A stretch of DNA of 50,407 nucleotides from DAOUAT01 sp964551735 (GTDB taxonomy: Bacteria > Chloroflexota > Anaerolineae > CG2-30-64-16): the NCBI GenBank assembly GCA_964551735.1, contig CAZKEF010000041.1:1-50407 (forward strand), written 5' to 3'. Position numbers and translations under genes: made by a program. The first letter of the stretch is position 1, and each line of letters opens with the position of its first letter. Below the pieces are notes generated by a model, which was not told where the DNA came from, did no database searches, and saw nothing but the letters and a program-made list of their open reading frames with translations. Below are positions 1 through 8,900 of the stretch, piece by piece.

Positions 1-1151
1 CGTTTGACGTCTGCGTCAGCGATGGTGCGTTATCGGATTGCGAGACGATCACGGTCACGGTGGACGAGGTGAACCAGGCGCCGGTGTTGGGGGCGATTGG
101 GGCCAAGAGTGTTGACGAGGAGACCGAGCTGAGCTTCACGGCGGTTGCGACGGATGCGGATGAGCCGGCGAACACGTTGACCTTCAGTCTTGCCGCTGGT
201 GCGAGCGGCAGTGTGCCGGCGGGTGCGAGCATCGGCGCGGCCACGGGGGCCTTCAGTTGGACGCCGACCGAGGCGGAGGGGCCTGGCGCGTACACGTTTG
301 ACGTCTGCGTCAGCGATGGTGCGTTATCGGATTGCGAGACGATCACGGTGACGGTGGACGAAGTGAACCAGGCGCCAGTGTTGGATGCGATTGGGGCCAA
401 GAGTGTTGACGAGGAGACCGAGCTGAGCTTCACGGCGGTTGCGACGGATGCGGATGAGCCGGCGAACACGTTGACCTTCAGTCTTGCCGCTGGTGCGAGC
501 GGCAGTGTGCCGGCGGGTGCGAGCATCGGCGCGGCCACGGGGGCCTTCAGTTGGACGCCGACCGAGGCGGAGGGGCCTGGCGCGTACACGTTTGACGTCT
601 GCGTCAGCGATGGTGCGTTATCGGATTGCGAGACGATCACGGTGACGGTGGACAAGGTCAACGATGCGCCGGTGGCAGAAAACGATACCTACAGCACAAC
701 GGTGGATACACCCTTGAACGAATCTGCGCCAGGGGTGTTGAATAACGATAGTGATGCGGATGACGATCCGTTGACGGCGATCCTTATAACTGACGTTACG
801 AATGGATCTCTGACCCTGAACAGCGACGGCTCCTTCACCTACACGCCGGGAACCGGGTACGCCGGGTCTGACAGCTTCACATACAAGGCAAACGACGGGA
901 CAACCGATTCGAACGAGGCCACGGTGGACATCACCGTTACTACTCTCAATAGCCAACCGGTTGCGTCGGCGCCGATGGCGCCTGCACCGGCCTTGCCGGC
1001 TCAGGCAACTGCCTTGAGTGCAGCATCGGCCGTGGCGGTCGTCAACGAGGGCGCGTATGTGCGTTGGGACTACAATGCGGTGACTTACGTCGTCCGCTCA
1101 AATTCGGCGCTGAACGGGCTTATCGTTTTCCTGCCCCTCATCATGCGGTAG
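1..1151 (+). CDS. Surface adhesin, 3' end: tandem Ig-like (He_PIG) repeats plus a cadherin-like domain
   Basis: The frame is open to the left edge of the window (first full codon at position 3), so the gene starts upstream; 382 residues are visible. It holds the end of one repeat, two complete 98-residue repeats of the He_PIG/cadherin-like type (each with SVDEETELSF, ATDADEPANTLTF and WTPTEAEGPGAYTFDV), then one Big_9/VCBS-type domain (NDAPVAENDTY ... DSFTYKANDG). A roughly 60-residue tail follows, Ala/Pro-rich and then ending FLPLIMR. Such proteins are secreted and act in adhesion or as surface layers; the Asp-rich loops suggest calcium binding. The last residues resemble a tail also seen at the end of the protein at 19804-24189. 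Domain class is confident; ligand and full length are unknown. Confidence 0.85.
   Translation, partial: FDVCVSDGALSDCETITVTVDEVNQAPVLGAIGAKSVDEETELSFTAVATDADEPANTLTFSLAAGASGSVPAGASIGAATGAFSWTPTEAEGPGAYTFDVCVSDGALSDCETITVTVDEVNQAPVLDAIGAKSVDEETELSFTAVATDADEPANTLTFSLAAGASGSVPAGASIGAATGAFSWTPTEAEGPGAYTFDVCVSDGALSDCETITVTVDKVNDAPVAENDTYSTTVDTPLNESAPGVLNNDSDADDDPLTAILITDVTNGSLTLNSDGSFTYTPGTGYAGSDSFTYKANDGTTDSNEATVDITVTTLNSQPVASAPMAPAPALPAQATALSAASAVAVVNEGAYVRWDYNAVTYVVRSNSALNGLIVFLPLIMR
60..647 (+). repeat. Two 294-bp tandem coding repeats (array continues upstream)
   Basis: Copies at 60-353 and 354-647 differ at only about four bases, all near the 5' end of the unit. Bases 1-59 are the end of a preceding copy with one difference. 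The unit is 98 codons, so copy-number change keeps the frame. Near-identity including synonymous sites implies recent duplication or gene conversion. Confidence 0.95.
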
Positions 1152-1278
1152 GTTGGGGGGCGCCATACGCGCGTTTTACCGCTCAGATGACAGAGGCTTT
1201 GCCGGCAACCTGAAGGGTGCGGAAAGAGATAGGCAACTGCATCCAGATCATCGTTGATCGCTGAGCAAGGAAGCGCAG

Positions 1279-2136
1279 GTGAGGATGCCAGTTATGGAAG
1301 GTCCACAGAGACAGCAGTTCATCATCACGGGGGTTGTTGTGCTGCTTCTGGCCGGGCTGACCGGGCTTGCTGTGGCACTGTTCGCCGGGAGCGCGTCCGA
1401 TTCGGCGCTCCCGGTGGCATGGACACCGCGGCCCACCCAGGCCGAGGTCGCCCGCCTGGCGGTCACTGCGACGTCGCTGCCGGTGCGCGCGACCAGCGCG
1501 CCCGCGGCAACAGTGACCCCTCGGCCGTCACCGACCCCGTCGTCGCCGCCGCCGACCGAGACGCTCCCTCCAACGCGAGCTGTGTCTCCAGGGGCGACAA
1601 CGGGGGCCACAGGGGTCGCCTCGCCGACTGCGCTGCCCGCCACCGCCACGCCCCGGCCGACGGCCACCGAGACCGCCATGCCGGTTCCCACTCGCGTGCC
1701 CCCGACGCCATTGCCTATAGCTACGACGCGGGTGTTGGCGGCAGCGCGCGCGCCGACCCCTACACGAGAAGTCATTGAATCCCCCATCTTGCTTTGGCCC
1801 GAGCCGGAAGCCAACTTGGGTGGCCTGGTGCTGTTCCGCTGGGAGCCTCTGGGCCCGTTGCCGCCGGCGGCAGGCTATGAGGTGGTGGCCTGGCAACCGG
1901 GGGAGGCGCCCGCGGCAGCTCGCGGCCTGGCCGCGCCCACTCAGGCACACACGCTGACCATTGACCTGGATGCCCTGTCGCGCACCAACCAGTTGCCCGG
2001 CACGCGTCTGCTGTGGGCCGTGATCGTGGTGCAGACTGAGCCGTATGCGCGATTGACGCAGCCCGAGGTGAGCCGCGCACGTTTGATCAACTACCAAGCG
2101 CCGGTTCCGACACCTGCGCCGCCCAGGTCTGGGTAA
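1279..2136 (+). CDS. Membrane-anchored protein with Thr/Pro-rich stalk and Ig/FN3-like head
   Basis: 285 residues. A single transmembrane segment lies near residues 14-36 (FIITGVVVLLLAGLTGLAVAL) with a short cytoplasmic N terminus. A long Pro/Thr/Ala stalk runs to about residue 165, and a beta-rich head of about 110 residues follows (SPILLWPEPEANL, VLFRWEPLGPL, YEVVAWQPG) that looks like a fibronectin-III/Ig-like fold. The GTG start at 1279 is chosen because AAGGA lies 7 nt upstream; ATG at 1285 or 1294 is possible. It follows the adhesin by 127 nt on the same strand and ends at a strong terminator. No catalytic motif is seen. Role unknown, probably surface display or envelope sensing. Confidence 0.75.
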   Translation: MRMPVMEGPQRQQFIITGVVVLLLAGLTGLAVALFAGSASDSALPVAWTPRPTQAEVARLAVTATSLPVRATSAPAATVTPRPSPTPSSPPPTETLPPTRAVSPGATTGATGVASPTALPATATPRPTATETAMPVPTRVPPTPLPIATTRVLAAARAPTPTREVIESPILLWPEPEANLGGLVLFRWEPLGPLPPAAGYEVVAWQPGEAPAAARGLAAPTQAHTLTIDLDALSRTNQLPGTRLLWAVIVVQTEPYARLTQPEVSRARLINYQAPVPTPAPPRSG

Positions 2137-2170
2137 AAAGCCTCACGCGAAGGTGTCTTCAGGTAAGCAC

Positions 2171-2222
2171 AAGGCCGCCTGCGACGGAAAGAGCGCCATC
2201 CGTCGCAGGCGGCCTTTTGTTT
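2171..2222. terminator. Rho-independent terminator, probably bidirectional
   Basis: A perfect stem of about 16 bp (left arm 2171-2187, right arm 2200-2215) closes a short loop and is followed by TTTTGTTT; the left side begins with AA. It lies between the convergent genes ending at 2136 (+) and 2246 (-) and can serve both. Confidence 0.85.
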
Positions 2223-2245
2223 AATGCCGATGTCAGGGTAGGGCG

Positions 2246-3265
2246 TTATGAGCCGGCGATGAGAGAGTATTCGAAGAGCCCAACTTCGTTGGAGGGTTCG
2301 ACCGTTACAGTGCTTCCTGTTTGGCCTTGCACCACATAGAAGTAGGCATCGGCGATACCGTTGTTGAAGATGTCTGTCTCAGTGTATGCTTGGGCGGTAA
2401 CGACTGCGCGCTCGGTGTAGCCCGCCATGTCGTAAGGTGTCGCGGCTTGCATGACCGCGTAGTCCTCACTTTGTGCAGTCAGGTTCCAAGTGAGGAGCGC
2501 GTTGTTGCTGCCTGCTGGCCGCTCGATGGTGAGCTCGGCCGGGATCGGCTTGCCTTCGGGGATGTTCCAGCCCAGCGACGCAGTTGAATCGAGAAATTTG
2601 GTGACCAACCCGCCGAACTTCGGATACTCGAAGGTGGTAAAGCGGATGTTAACCAGATTCTTACAGTCTACCACAGCACCCGGCGGGTCTTCTCCAGTGA
2701 TTGGCAACTCTTGTATGGGCACACTCCACTCGATATAGGCGTCTATGCGTTGTCCGGCTGCCTTTGGATCGATGGAGGTATTGATGTCGTAACCGTACGC
2801 CTGATCCCCTGTGTATACCCGCACCAAGTCAGAAGGCGGCGCGAACGGGGGGGGTGAGCTAGTGACGAAATAGGTGATAATTCGATCCTGGCGTTCAGTG
2901 TCTACGTGGTTGCGATCGCAGTCAATGACGGCAGCAATTGCCCGCAAGTTCTCGTTGAGCGCAGGCGACGCATTCATCTGTGCGCGGAAGAACAGGCTGT
3001 CAAGGCCTGTCTGTCCTGTGCCACTGGCGACCCAGGCTGCGATGATGTCATCATCTGCACGGCCCCCAGACGTGCCGTCAGGCTTCAGTGCGTCTTCAAC
3101 CGGATCCGACTGAAACTGGACGATACTCTGTGTTTCCCATTCTGCTACTGAGCTATCGTTGGTATTAATGTTGTACAAGACTGCGTGTGCTGTGCCGGCA
3201 AATATCAGGAACACTACACAGATGGAAATGAAGCTCTTGAGCGATGCAGGTGAGCTGTACCGCAT
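2246..3265 (-). CDS. Secreted protein of unknown function with C-terminal FN3-like domain
   Basis: 339 residues. A signal peptide is visible (basic start, hydrophobic core FISICVVFLIFAG, cleavage near TAHA). The next roughly 200 residues have no motif I recognise: SLFFRAQMNA, a stretch rich in Asp/Asn (AAVIDCDRNHVDTERQDR) and YIEWSVPIQELP. This looks like a beta-sandwich for an exported or assembled structure. The last 100 residues (NNALLTWNLTAQSEDYAVMQA ... YFYVVQG) resemble a fibronectin-III module. The start is well supported by GGAGGT 5 nt before ATG. Base composition is clearly less GC-rich than its neighbours, which may mean recent acquisition. Confidence 0.75.
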   Translation of the reverse strand: MRYSSPASLKSFISICVVFLIFAGTAHAVLYNINTNDSSVAEWETQSIVQFQSDPVEDALKPDGTSGGRADDDIIAAWVASGTGQTGLDSLFFRAQMNASPALNENLRAIAAVIDCDRNHVDTERQDRIITYFVTSSPPPFAPPSDLVRVYTGDQAYGYDINTSIDPKAAGQRIDAYIEWSVPIQELPITGEDPPGAVVDCKNLVNIRFTTFEYPKFGGLVTKFLDSTASLGWNIPEGKPIPAELTIERPAGSNNALLTWNLTAQSEDYAVMQAATPYDMAGYTERAVVTAQAYTETDIFNNGIADAYFYVVQGQTGSTVTVEPSNEVGLFEYSLIAGS

Positions 3266-3405
3266 GATGCACCTCCAATCATTTATACATCATATTGGAA
3301 AAAGAATGCGTCAACGACACATGGCCGATTAACTCCCATCATAGCAGAGTTATGGCCACAGGTCAAGAGCTCCTGGGTGATTTCAGTTCTCGGCGAGAGT
3401 CACGT

Positions 3406-3538
3406 TGAGCGGGACTAAGACACAACAAGACACCAGCGAAGCATCCCGCGCCGCGCACCGAGATCCCTTCGGCTTCGCTCGGGGCAGGTTCTTCGCTAGA
3501 GGCTGAGCAAATTCAATCGCTCTTCGTTAACCCGCTCA
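3406..3538. repeat. Small interspersed element with inverted ends, in the intergenic region 3266-3656
   Basis: The ends carry the inverted pair TGAGCGGG (3406-3413) and CCCGCTCA (3531-3538). The right end reads GTTAACCCGCTCA, the same 13 bases found at the right end of the element at 16711-16848. A second, wider inverted pair of 10 bp lies at 3382-3391 and 3554-3563. No open frame inside. The rest of this gap between divergent genes shows only an AT-rich stretch upstream of the minus-strand gene (TTGACG on the minus strand at 3309-3314, without a well-spaced -10). Confidence 0.5.
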
Positions 3539-3656
3539 GGGAGACTTGCTAATGAGAACTGAAGGCCCCTGCAAGCCTCCCCAATCGCGTTTCGGCTCAT
3601 GTGTTTGTGTTTTTGCCCTAGAACGCGCCTGTGCGACAATGTCAGCGGAGGTGACC

Positions 3657-4469
3657 ATGCCTTTCGCACACGTGAACGGGATCCGTCTGCGCTACGAAAC
3701 GTGGGGCGTGGGGGAGGCGGCGCCGCTGCTGCTGCTCCACGGCCTGGGCTCGTCGGCCGATGACTGGTTCTTGCAGTTGCCCGCGTTCGCGCCACGCTAT
3801 CGCTGCGTTGCGGTTGACCTGCGCGGCCACGGCTTGTCGGACAAGCCGGCCGGCGCATACTCGATGGCGCTGTTTGCAGCCGATGTGGCCGGGTTGCTAC
3901 GCGTGCTGGGCGAGGGGCCAACCCATGTGTTGGGCCTCAGCCTGGGTGGGATGGTGGCGCAACAACTGGCGATCACGTATCCCGACCTGGTCCGTAGCCT
4001 GATCCTGCTGAACACGCTGCCGGGCCTGTGGCCGCCGACGCGCGGGATCGCGCGCCTGGCCGCGCGGCGGCTGGCGGTCCCGTGGCGCCGGCGCACCATG
4101 GCGCAGCAGGCCGCGCGCGTCGTGGCCGACCTGTTTCCATCCCCCCAACATGCCGTCCTGAAGGCTCAGGCCGAAGCCCGGCTGGCGGCCAACGACCCGG
4201 CAGCCTATCAGCGGGCCATGCGTGCCATCCTGCGGTTCCGGCCCGGCGCCGCGCTGAGCCGGATCGCGTGCCCCGTCTTGATCATCGCCGGGACCGCGGA
4301 TCGGGTGGTGCCGGCCGCCTACCAGGCGAGGCTGCGCCGCGCACTGCCCCAGGCCCGGTTCGTGCCGATCCCCGGCGGCGGGCACGCGTGCAACATCGAG
4401 CACCCCGAGGCGGTGAATGCCGCAGTGTTGGGGTTTCTGCGCGAGGTGGACGCCGCGGCGTTGGGGTAA
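3657..4469 (+). CDS. Alpha/beta-fold hydrolase
   Basis: 270 residues, typical length for a single-domain alpha/beta hydrolase. The oxyanion region HGLGSSADDW is followed by the nucleophile elbow GLSLGG (Ser95), the acid in GTADRVVP (Asp215) and the histidine in GGGHAC (His243), giving a full catalytic triad. An HG.SDKP segment after VAVDLRGHG is typical of the family. ATG 3657 is preferred over upstream in-frame starts because GGAGGT at 3647-3652 precedes it. The substrate cannot be told: esterases, lactonases and haloperoxidase-like members share this pattern. It has no signal peptide, so it should be cytoplasmic. It is followed 67 nt later by the OpgC-like gene. Confidence 0.9.
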   Translation: MPFAHVNGIRLRYETWGVGEAAPLLLLHGLGSSADDWFLQLPAFAPRYRCVAVDLRGHGLSDKPAGAYSMALFAADVAGLLRVLGEGPTHVLGLSLGGMVAQQLAITYPDLVRSLILLNTLPGLWPPTRGIARLAARRLAVPWRRRTMAQQAARVVADLFPSPQHAVLKAQAEARLAANDPAAYQRAMRAILRFRPGAALSRIACPVLIIAGTADRVVPAAYQARLRRALPQARFVPIPGGGHACNIEHPEAVNAAVLGFLREVDAAALG

Positions 4470-4536
4470 GGCACGCTGATCGCAGCGAGTGCTTGGTAGG
4501 CACCCCTGCGCCCTGGTTTGACATCTGCCGCGATGG

Positions 4537-5835
4537 GTGCGAAAATCGCCCTGGTTGCTTGTCGCCAACATCTTGTATTTGGACCATCAATTGTCTGTTC
4601 TCACGCGGGCGAGCGAGGCGCGCCCTCCTGATCCTTCGCTGCGGCCAGCATATTTTACAAACAGTGGCCGGGATCTGCGGCTGGATATCCTGCGCGGCTA
4701 CTATGTGTTCGCGATGATCGTCGACCACCTGGCAGGATTCTCGCTGCTTCATTTCCTTTCGGGCAGCAATCGGTTCTTTACGTCGGCAGCCGAAGGTTTC
4801 ATCCTGGTTTCCGGGATCACGGCCGGTTTCGTTTACCGGCGGTTGATCAGCCGGAGCGGGTTTGCGGTCGCGGCGCGCAAAGGTCTCAACCGGGCATTCG
4901 ATCTTTACCTGCTTGCCGTTAGCCTTGCGTTATTGGTGCTGTTCACGATCAAGGTGTATCACCTGCCTGGCGCACAGGAGCTTGACTGGGGGCGCCAATT
5001 GCGTTTCCTGATCAACGTGTTTACGCTCCGCCAGACCAGCACCTTTGCGGACGTGATGCTGCTCTACGCGTTGCTGTTGGTGCTGATGCCGTTGGCGCTG
5101 GCCCTTCTGGTGCGGGGTCATACGGTGATTCTGCTGGCTGGCTCAGGGCTGGCCTGGCTGGTGTACCAGCTCTGGCCGGAGCAGGTCGTATTTCCCTGGG
5201 CGATAGCGGGCGACAACTACTTCCCCTTCGCGGCGTGGCAGATGCTTTTCTACGGCGGATTGGCGGTTGGGTATCACCGCGATCGGGTGTCCAGCTACGT
5301 GGCGCAGCGCCGGCGCACCCTGCATCTGGTAGCCGGTTTCGCCACTGCGGCGTTGGTGGCGCTGTTCGTGGTGCTCAGCCTGTCCCCGGATCAACACGCG
5401 TGGGCCCCCTTGTCCTCGGCGGGGCAGGCCTGGATCCGTGAGCAACTGTTCGCCAGGACGCAGGTCGCGCCAGGCCGGATTCTTGCTACGGTAGTGGTCT
5501 TTACATTCTTCCACCTGAGCCTGACCCGCTGGTGGCGCGTGTTGCAGCGCCCCCTCACGGTGCTGCTGTTGCCGCTCGGCCAAAACGCGCTTTACGCTTT
5601 CACGCTCCACGTGATCATCTGTCTTATCACATGGGTGGTGGGGACAGAGTACGGATTCTGGCTCAACGCCGTGTTTGAGGTGGTAGTGCTGGGGGTGATC
5701 TGGTGGCTGGCGCGCCGGCGCTTCCTGATCCCGACGTCCCGAACCCGGCTTTACTGGCGCGCAGTTCCCTTTGGTATCGCCTGGCTGCTGTTGATCGTCT
5801 TGCTGTACTCCGCCTTCTTTGCGACCCCGCTCTGA
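4537..5835 (+). CDS. OpgC-like multi-pass membrane protein (putative acyltransferase)
   Basis: Up to 432 residues with about ten hydrophobic segments. The first conserved block, RDLRLDILRGYYVFAMIVDH, with the SAAEGFILVSGITAGFVYRR block after it, is the pattern of the OpgC/membrane acyltransferase family; OpgC itself succinylates periplasmic glucans in Proteobacteria. The catalytic His in that block (DHLAG) is present. The start is uncertain: GTG 4537 has no clear ribosome site and the conserved region begins only near residue 44, so the true start may be downstream. The substrate here is unknown; a cell-envelope glycan is the reasonable guess. Convergent with the macroglobulin gene. Confidence 0.8.
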   Translation: MRKSPWLLVANILYLDHQLSVLTRASEARPPDPSLRPAYFTNSGRDLRLDILRGYYVFAMIVDHLAGFSLLHFLSGSNRFFTSAAEGFILVSGITAGFVYRRLISRSGFAVAARKGLNRAFDLYLLAVSLALLVLFTIKVYHLPGAQELDWGRQLRFLINVFTLRQTSTFADVMLLYALLLVLMPLALALLVRGHTVILLAGSGLAWLVYQLWPEQVVFPWAIAGDNYFPFAAWQMLFYGGLAVGYHRDRVSSYVAQRRRTLHLVAGFATAALVALFVVLSLSPDQHAWAPLSSAGQAWIREQLFARTQVAPGRILATVVVFTFFHLSLTRWWRVLQRPLTVLLLPLGQNALYAFTLHVIICLITWVVGTEYGFWLNAVFEVVVLGVIWWLARRRFLIPTSRTRLYWRAVPFGIAWLLLIVLLYSAFFATPL

Positions 5836-5853
5836 CGGTCGCAGCCAACAGCA

Positions 5854-5894
5854 AGGGCGGGGCCGAGCTGCCGAAGCAACACCTGTCCCGCCCT
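5854..5894. terminator. Possible terminator between convergent genes
   Basis: An 8-bp inverted pair AGGGCGGG (5854-5861) and CCCGCCCT (5887-5894) lies between the convergent genes ending at 5835 (+) and 5973 (-). There is no T tract and the loop is long, so function is uncertain. Confidence 0.35.
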
Positions 5895-5972
5895 CATCAT
5901 CGTGCCTTACTTGCCTGCTATCGCAGGATGCGTATCAGCCGCTGGGCGCTTACATGATATCTCTCTCTGCGT

Positions 5973-8900
5973 CTATTCCGTCACCGTGAACACGCCCCCT
6001 GCCCCGCGACCCCACACCTCGGGGAAGTACATCTGATACGTGGTTGTGGGCAGGGTCAGGAATGTGCCGGGCAGGCTGGCGCGCGCCTGGTAGGTGAATT
6101 CGTAGGTGCCGGGGTCGAGATAAGTCGCGAACAACACGGCTTTCTCGTCCCGTAGCTCGACGTGGGTGGGGGTCCACCACCAGTCGTACCACGCATTCTC
6201 ACCTTCGGATTCCTCCCCCATACCCGGCCCCTCAGCCGTCTGGCTGGTGATGCGCAGGCTGGTGTCAACCGGCTCCAGGCCGGCCGGCAGCGGGTCTTCG
6301 GTGACGACGTAGTAGCTGCTGTGCGGCACGATCACGGTCACTTTGACGCGCAGCACATCGCCCACGCGGGCGCTATCCACCGGTGGACAGGCGGCCTCGG
6401 GGTCTTTGGCCCCGGCCTGCTTCTGCGCGGCCAGGCAGTCGGCCAGGCGGTACTCCCGGCTCACGGTCAGGCCGCGGCTGCGCGGGGTGATATCGGGCAC
6501 GGGGAGGTAAGTCTTCAGGTGCGCGGTGTAGTAGAGCTGGCCGGGGCCGGCCGAGCGGCTGAGCACCAGGCCGTTGGTCTGATCCAGCAGCAGTTGCGCA
6601 ATGTCAGCCCGCAGCGTCGTCACATCACCCACGGTGGCCGGTTTGACCGCCCCCTCGCCCAGGGTCCCGCCGTTGAGTGTCACCGCCCAGGTGTAGTCCC
6701 CTTGCAGTTCGCCCGTGGCCGCCATCCACTCGGTGAGGGCGATGATGGCCCAAGCGTTCTCCTGGGTGGTCTCCCAGCGGTCGGCCTTGCGCGCGGTCAT
6801 CAGCCAGCGCACGGCGTTCGGCCCCAAGCTGTTCTCGGGGTCGAGTTTGGCGATGGCCAGGATGGCCAGGGCGGTGCTGCGGGTGTCGGTGTTCATGTTC
6901 CAGTAGTCCACCAGCCCTTCTTCCCAGTGCGCGGAGGTGGCGGTGACCACGGCCTCGTTGCCCAGGTCCGTCATCAGCGTCTTGATGCGCGCGGGCGCGG
7001 CCGCGTCGTTGATCAGGTCCAACGCCAGCGCCAGGTAGACCTTGCCGAACTTCGCCAACTTGGCGTTTTCGGCGAACAGCGCACCGGCCCGGTTCGGCTC
7101 CATCTGGCCCGCCTCAGCCAGCGCGTAGAGAATGAACGCTTGCTGGTCAAGCTGCCACTCGCGCAGGTCCTTGGGCGCCTTCAGGTTGCGCTGCAGGAAC
7201 TGGATGCCGCGCTTGAGCACGTTCTCATCCACCGCGAAGCCGGCCTGTTTGGCCGTGGCCAGGCCGAACACCACATACGAGCTGACCGCCACGCTGCTCT
7301 CGTCGCGTTGCCACCAGCCCCAGCCGCCGTCCACGTGCTGCTGGTTGTAGATGCGCTGCAAGCCCACGCCCACCTGTTGCGGCAGTCTGGCCTCAAGCTC
7401 GGGGTTCGACTGGCCCAGCCGCTTCAGCGCTGTGTAGCTGACCACGTTGGGTAGGAAGCGGCTCATGGTCTGTTCGACGCACTCGTAGGGGTAGTGCTCC
7501 AGGTAGGTCAAGCCGCCGATCATGCCCGCGGCCAGGCTTGGCTCCAGGGTGACGTCCAGCTCGGCGCGGGTGGGATCAATGCCTGCGGGCAACCGCACCA
7601 GTTCCAGTACGTCGGTGTCCGCGGCGATCTGGCCGCTGGTCCCCACCACCTCCGGGGTTGAGTACCGGTGGACCGGCAGCGTGATCGCTACGGCGTCGCG
7701 TAGGGGCGGGGTTACTCCGCCCGCACCGCCCGTGCTCTCGGCGCGCATCTCCACGGCCACTTCGGCCGCCTCGGCCTGCACCGTCACCGGCCAGACCGCC
7801 TTGTAGGTGCCGCCCGCGGGCACGTTCACCGTCTCCGCGGCCGTTGCCGGCAGATCCAGCCCCATGGCGCTGAGGTTGACGCGCACGATGACAGGGTCGG
7901 CGGTGGTGTTATGCACCACGCCCGCGATCTCGGCCCGGTCGCCGGCCACGAAGAAGCGGGGCAGCACCGGCCGCACCAGCAAGTCCTTGGTGGCGATGAT
8001 CTCGGCCAGCGCCTGGCCCACCAGCGTGTCGGCCGTGACTGCGCGCGCGTCCATGACCCAGGTGGTCAGGTTGTCGGGCAGGGTCACCTCGACCGAGGCC
8101 TTGCCGCTGGCATCGGTGCTGAGCGAGGCGCGCCATAGGGCGATGTCCGGAAACTCGCGGCGGACCTCGCTGATCCCCGGCCCGTCACCGCCGCCACCGC
8201 CGCCCTTGCCCTCCTCGGCAAGCTGCGCCACCAGGCGGTCGGCGTTAAGCACCAGGGTGAGGCCGGTCTGCACGCCCAGCCCGCGTTGGCTGTAGAAGCG
8301 ATCCACCAGCGCGCCGGCATTGTCGTTCGCCAGCGTCAGCACAGCCTTGTCCACCAACGCCAGCGACACGTCGGCCTGCACCGGTTTGCCCGCCGCGTCC
8401 AACGTCTGCACGTCCCACGTCACCGTCTCGCGCGGCGCGAACTGTAGGGGCGCACCCTCGGCGGTCGCCCCAGGGGCGGGCGCAGAGGCCGCGCCCCTAC
8501 GCGGCGTCAACACGACCTGCACGACCTTGTCGGCGATGGAGACCTTGAGCTGCGCCATGCCCATCTTGAACGACGGCGCGAGGTTGGTCTCATCCATGCC
8601 CTTCATGACGATCACAGACACGTAGATGTTGGGCGCGTGGCCCGCGACGATGGGCAGCTTCAGCACCTGGCTGTTGCCCGCCAGCTCGATGACCTGATGA
8701 CTGAGCACCCGGCCGCGCTCCACCGTGACCAACGCCTTGACCTTGCCTTGATATGGGCTGGGGATCAGGATTTCGGCCGTGTCACCGACTTCGTATTCGT
8801 TCTTGTCAGCCACCAGCTTGATGCGGTCGTTGTTTTCCTGGCGCCACGGCACGAAGTCGCGGCCGCTAATCCACACGTAGGTCGCGCTGCCGATCTGATG

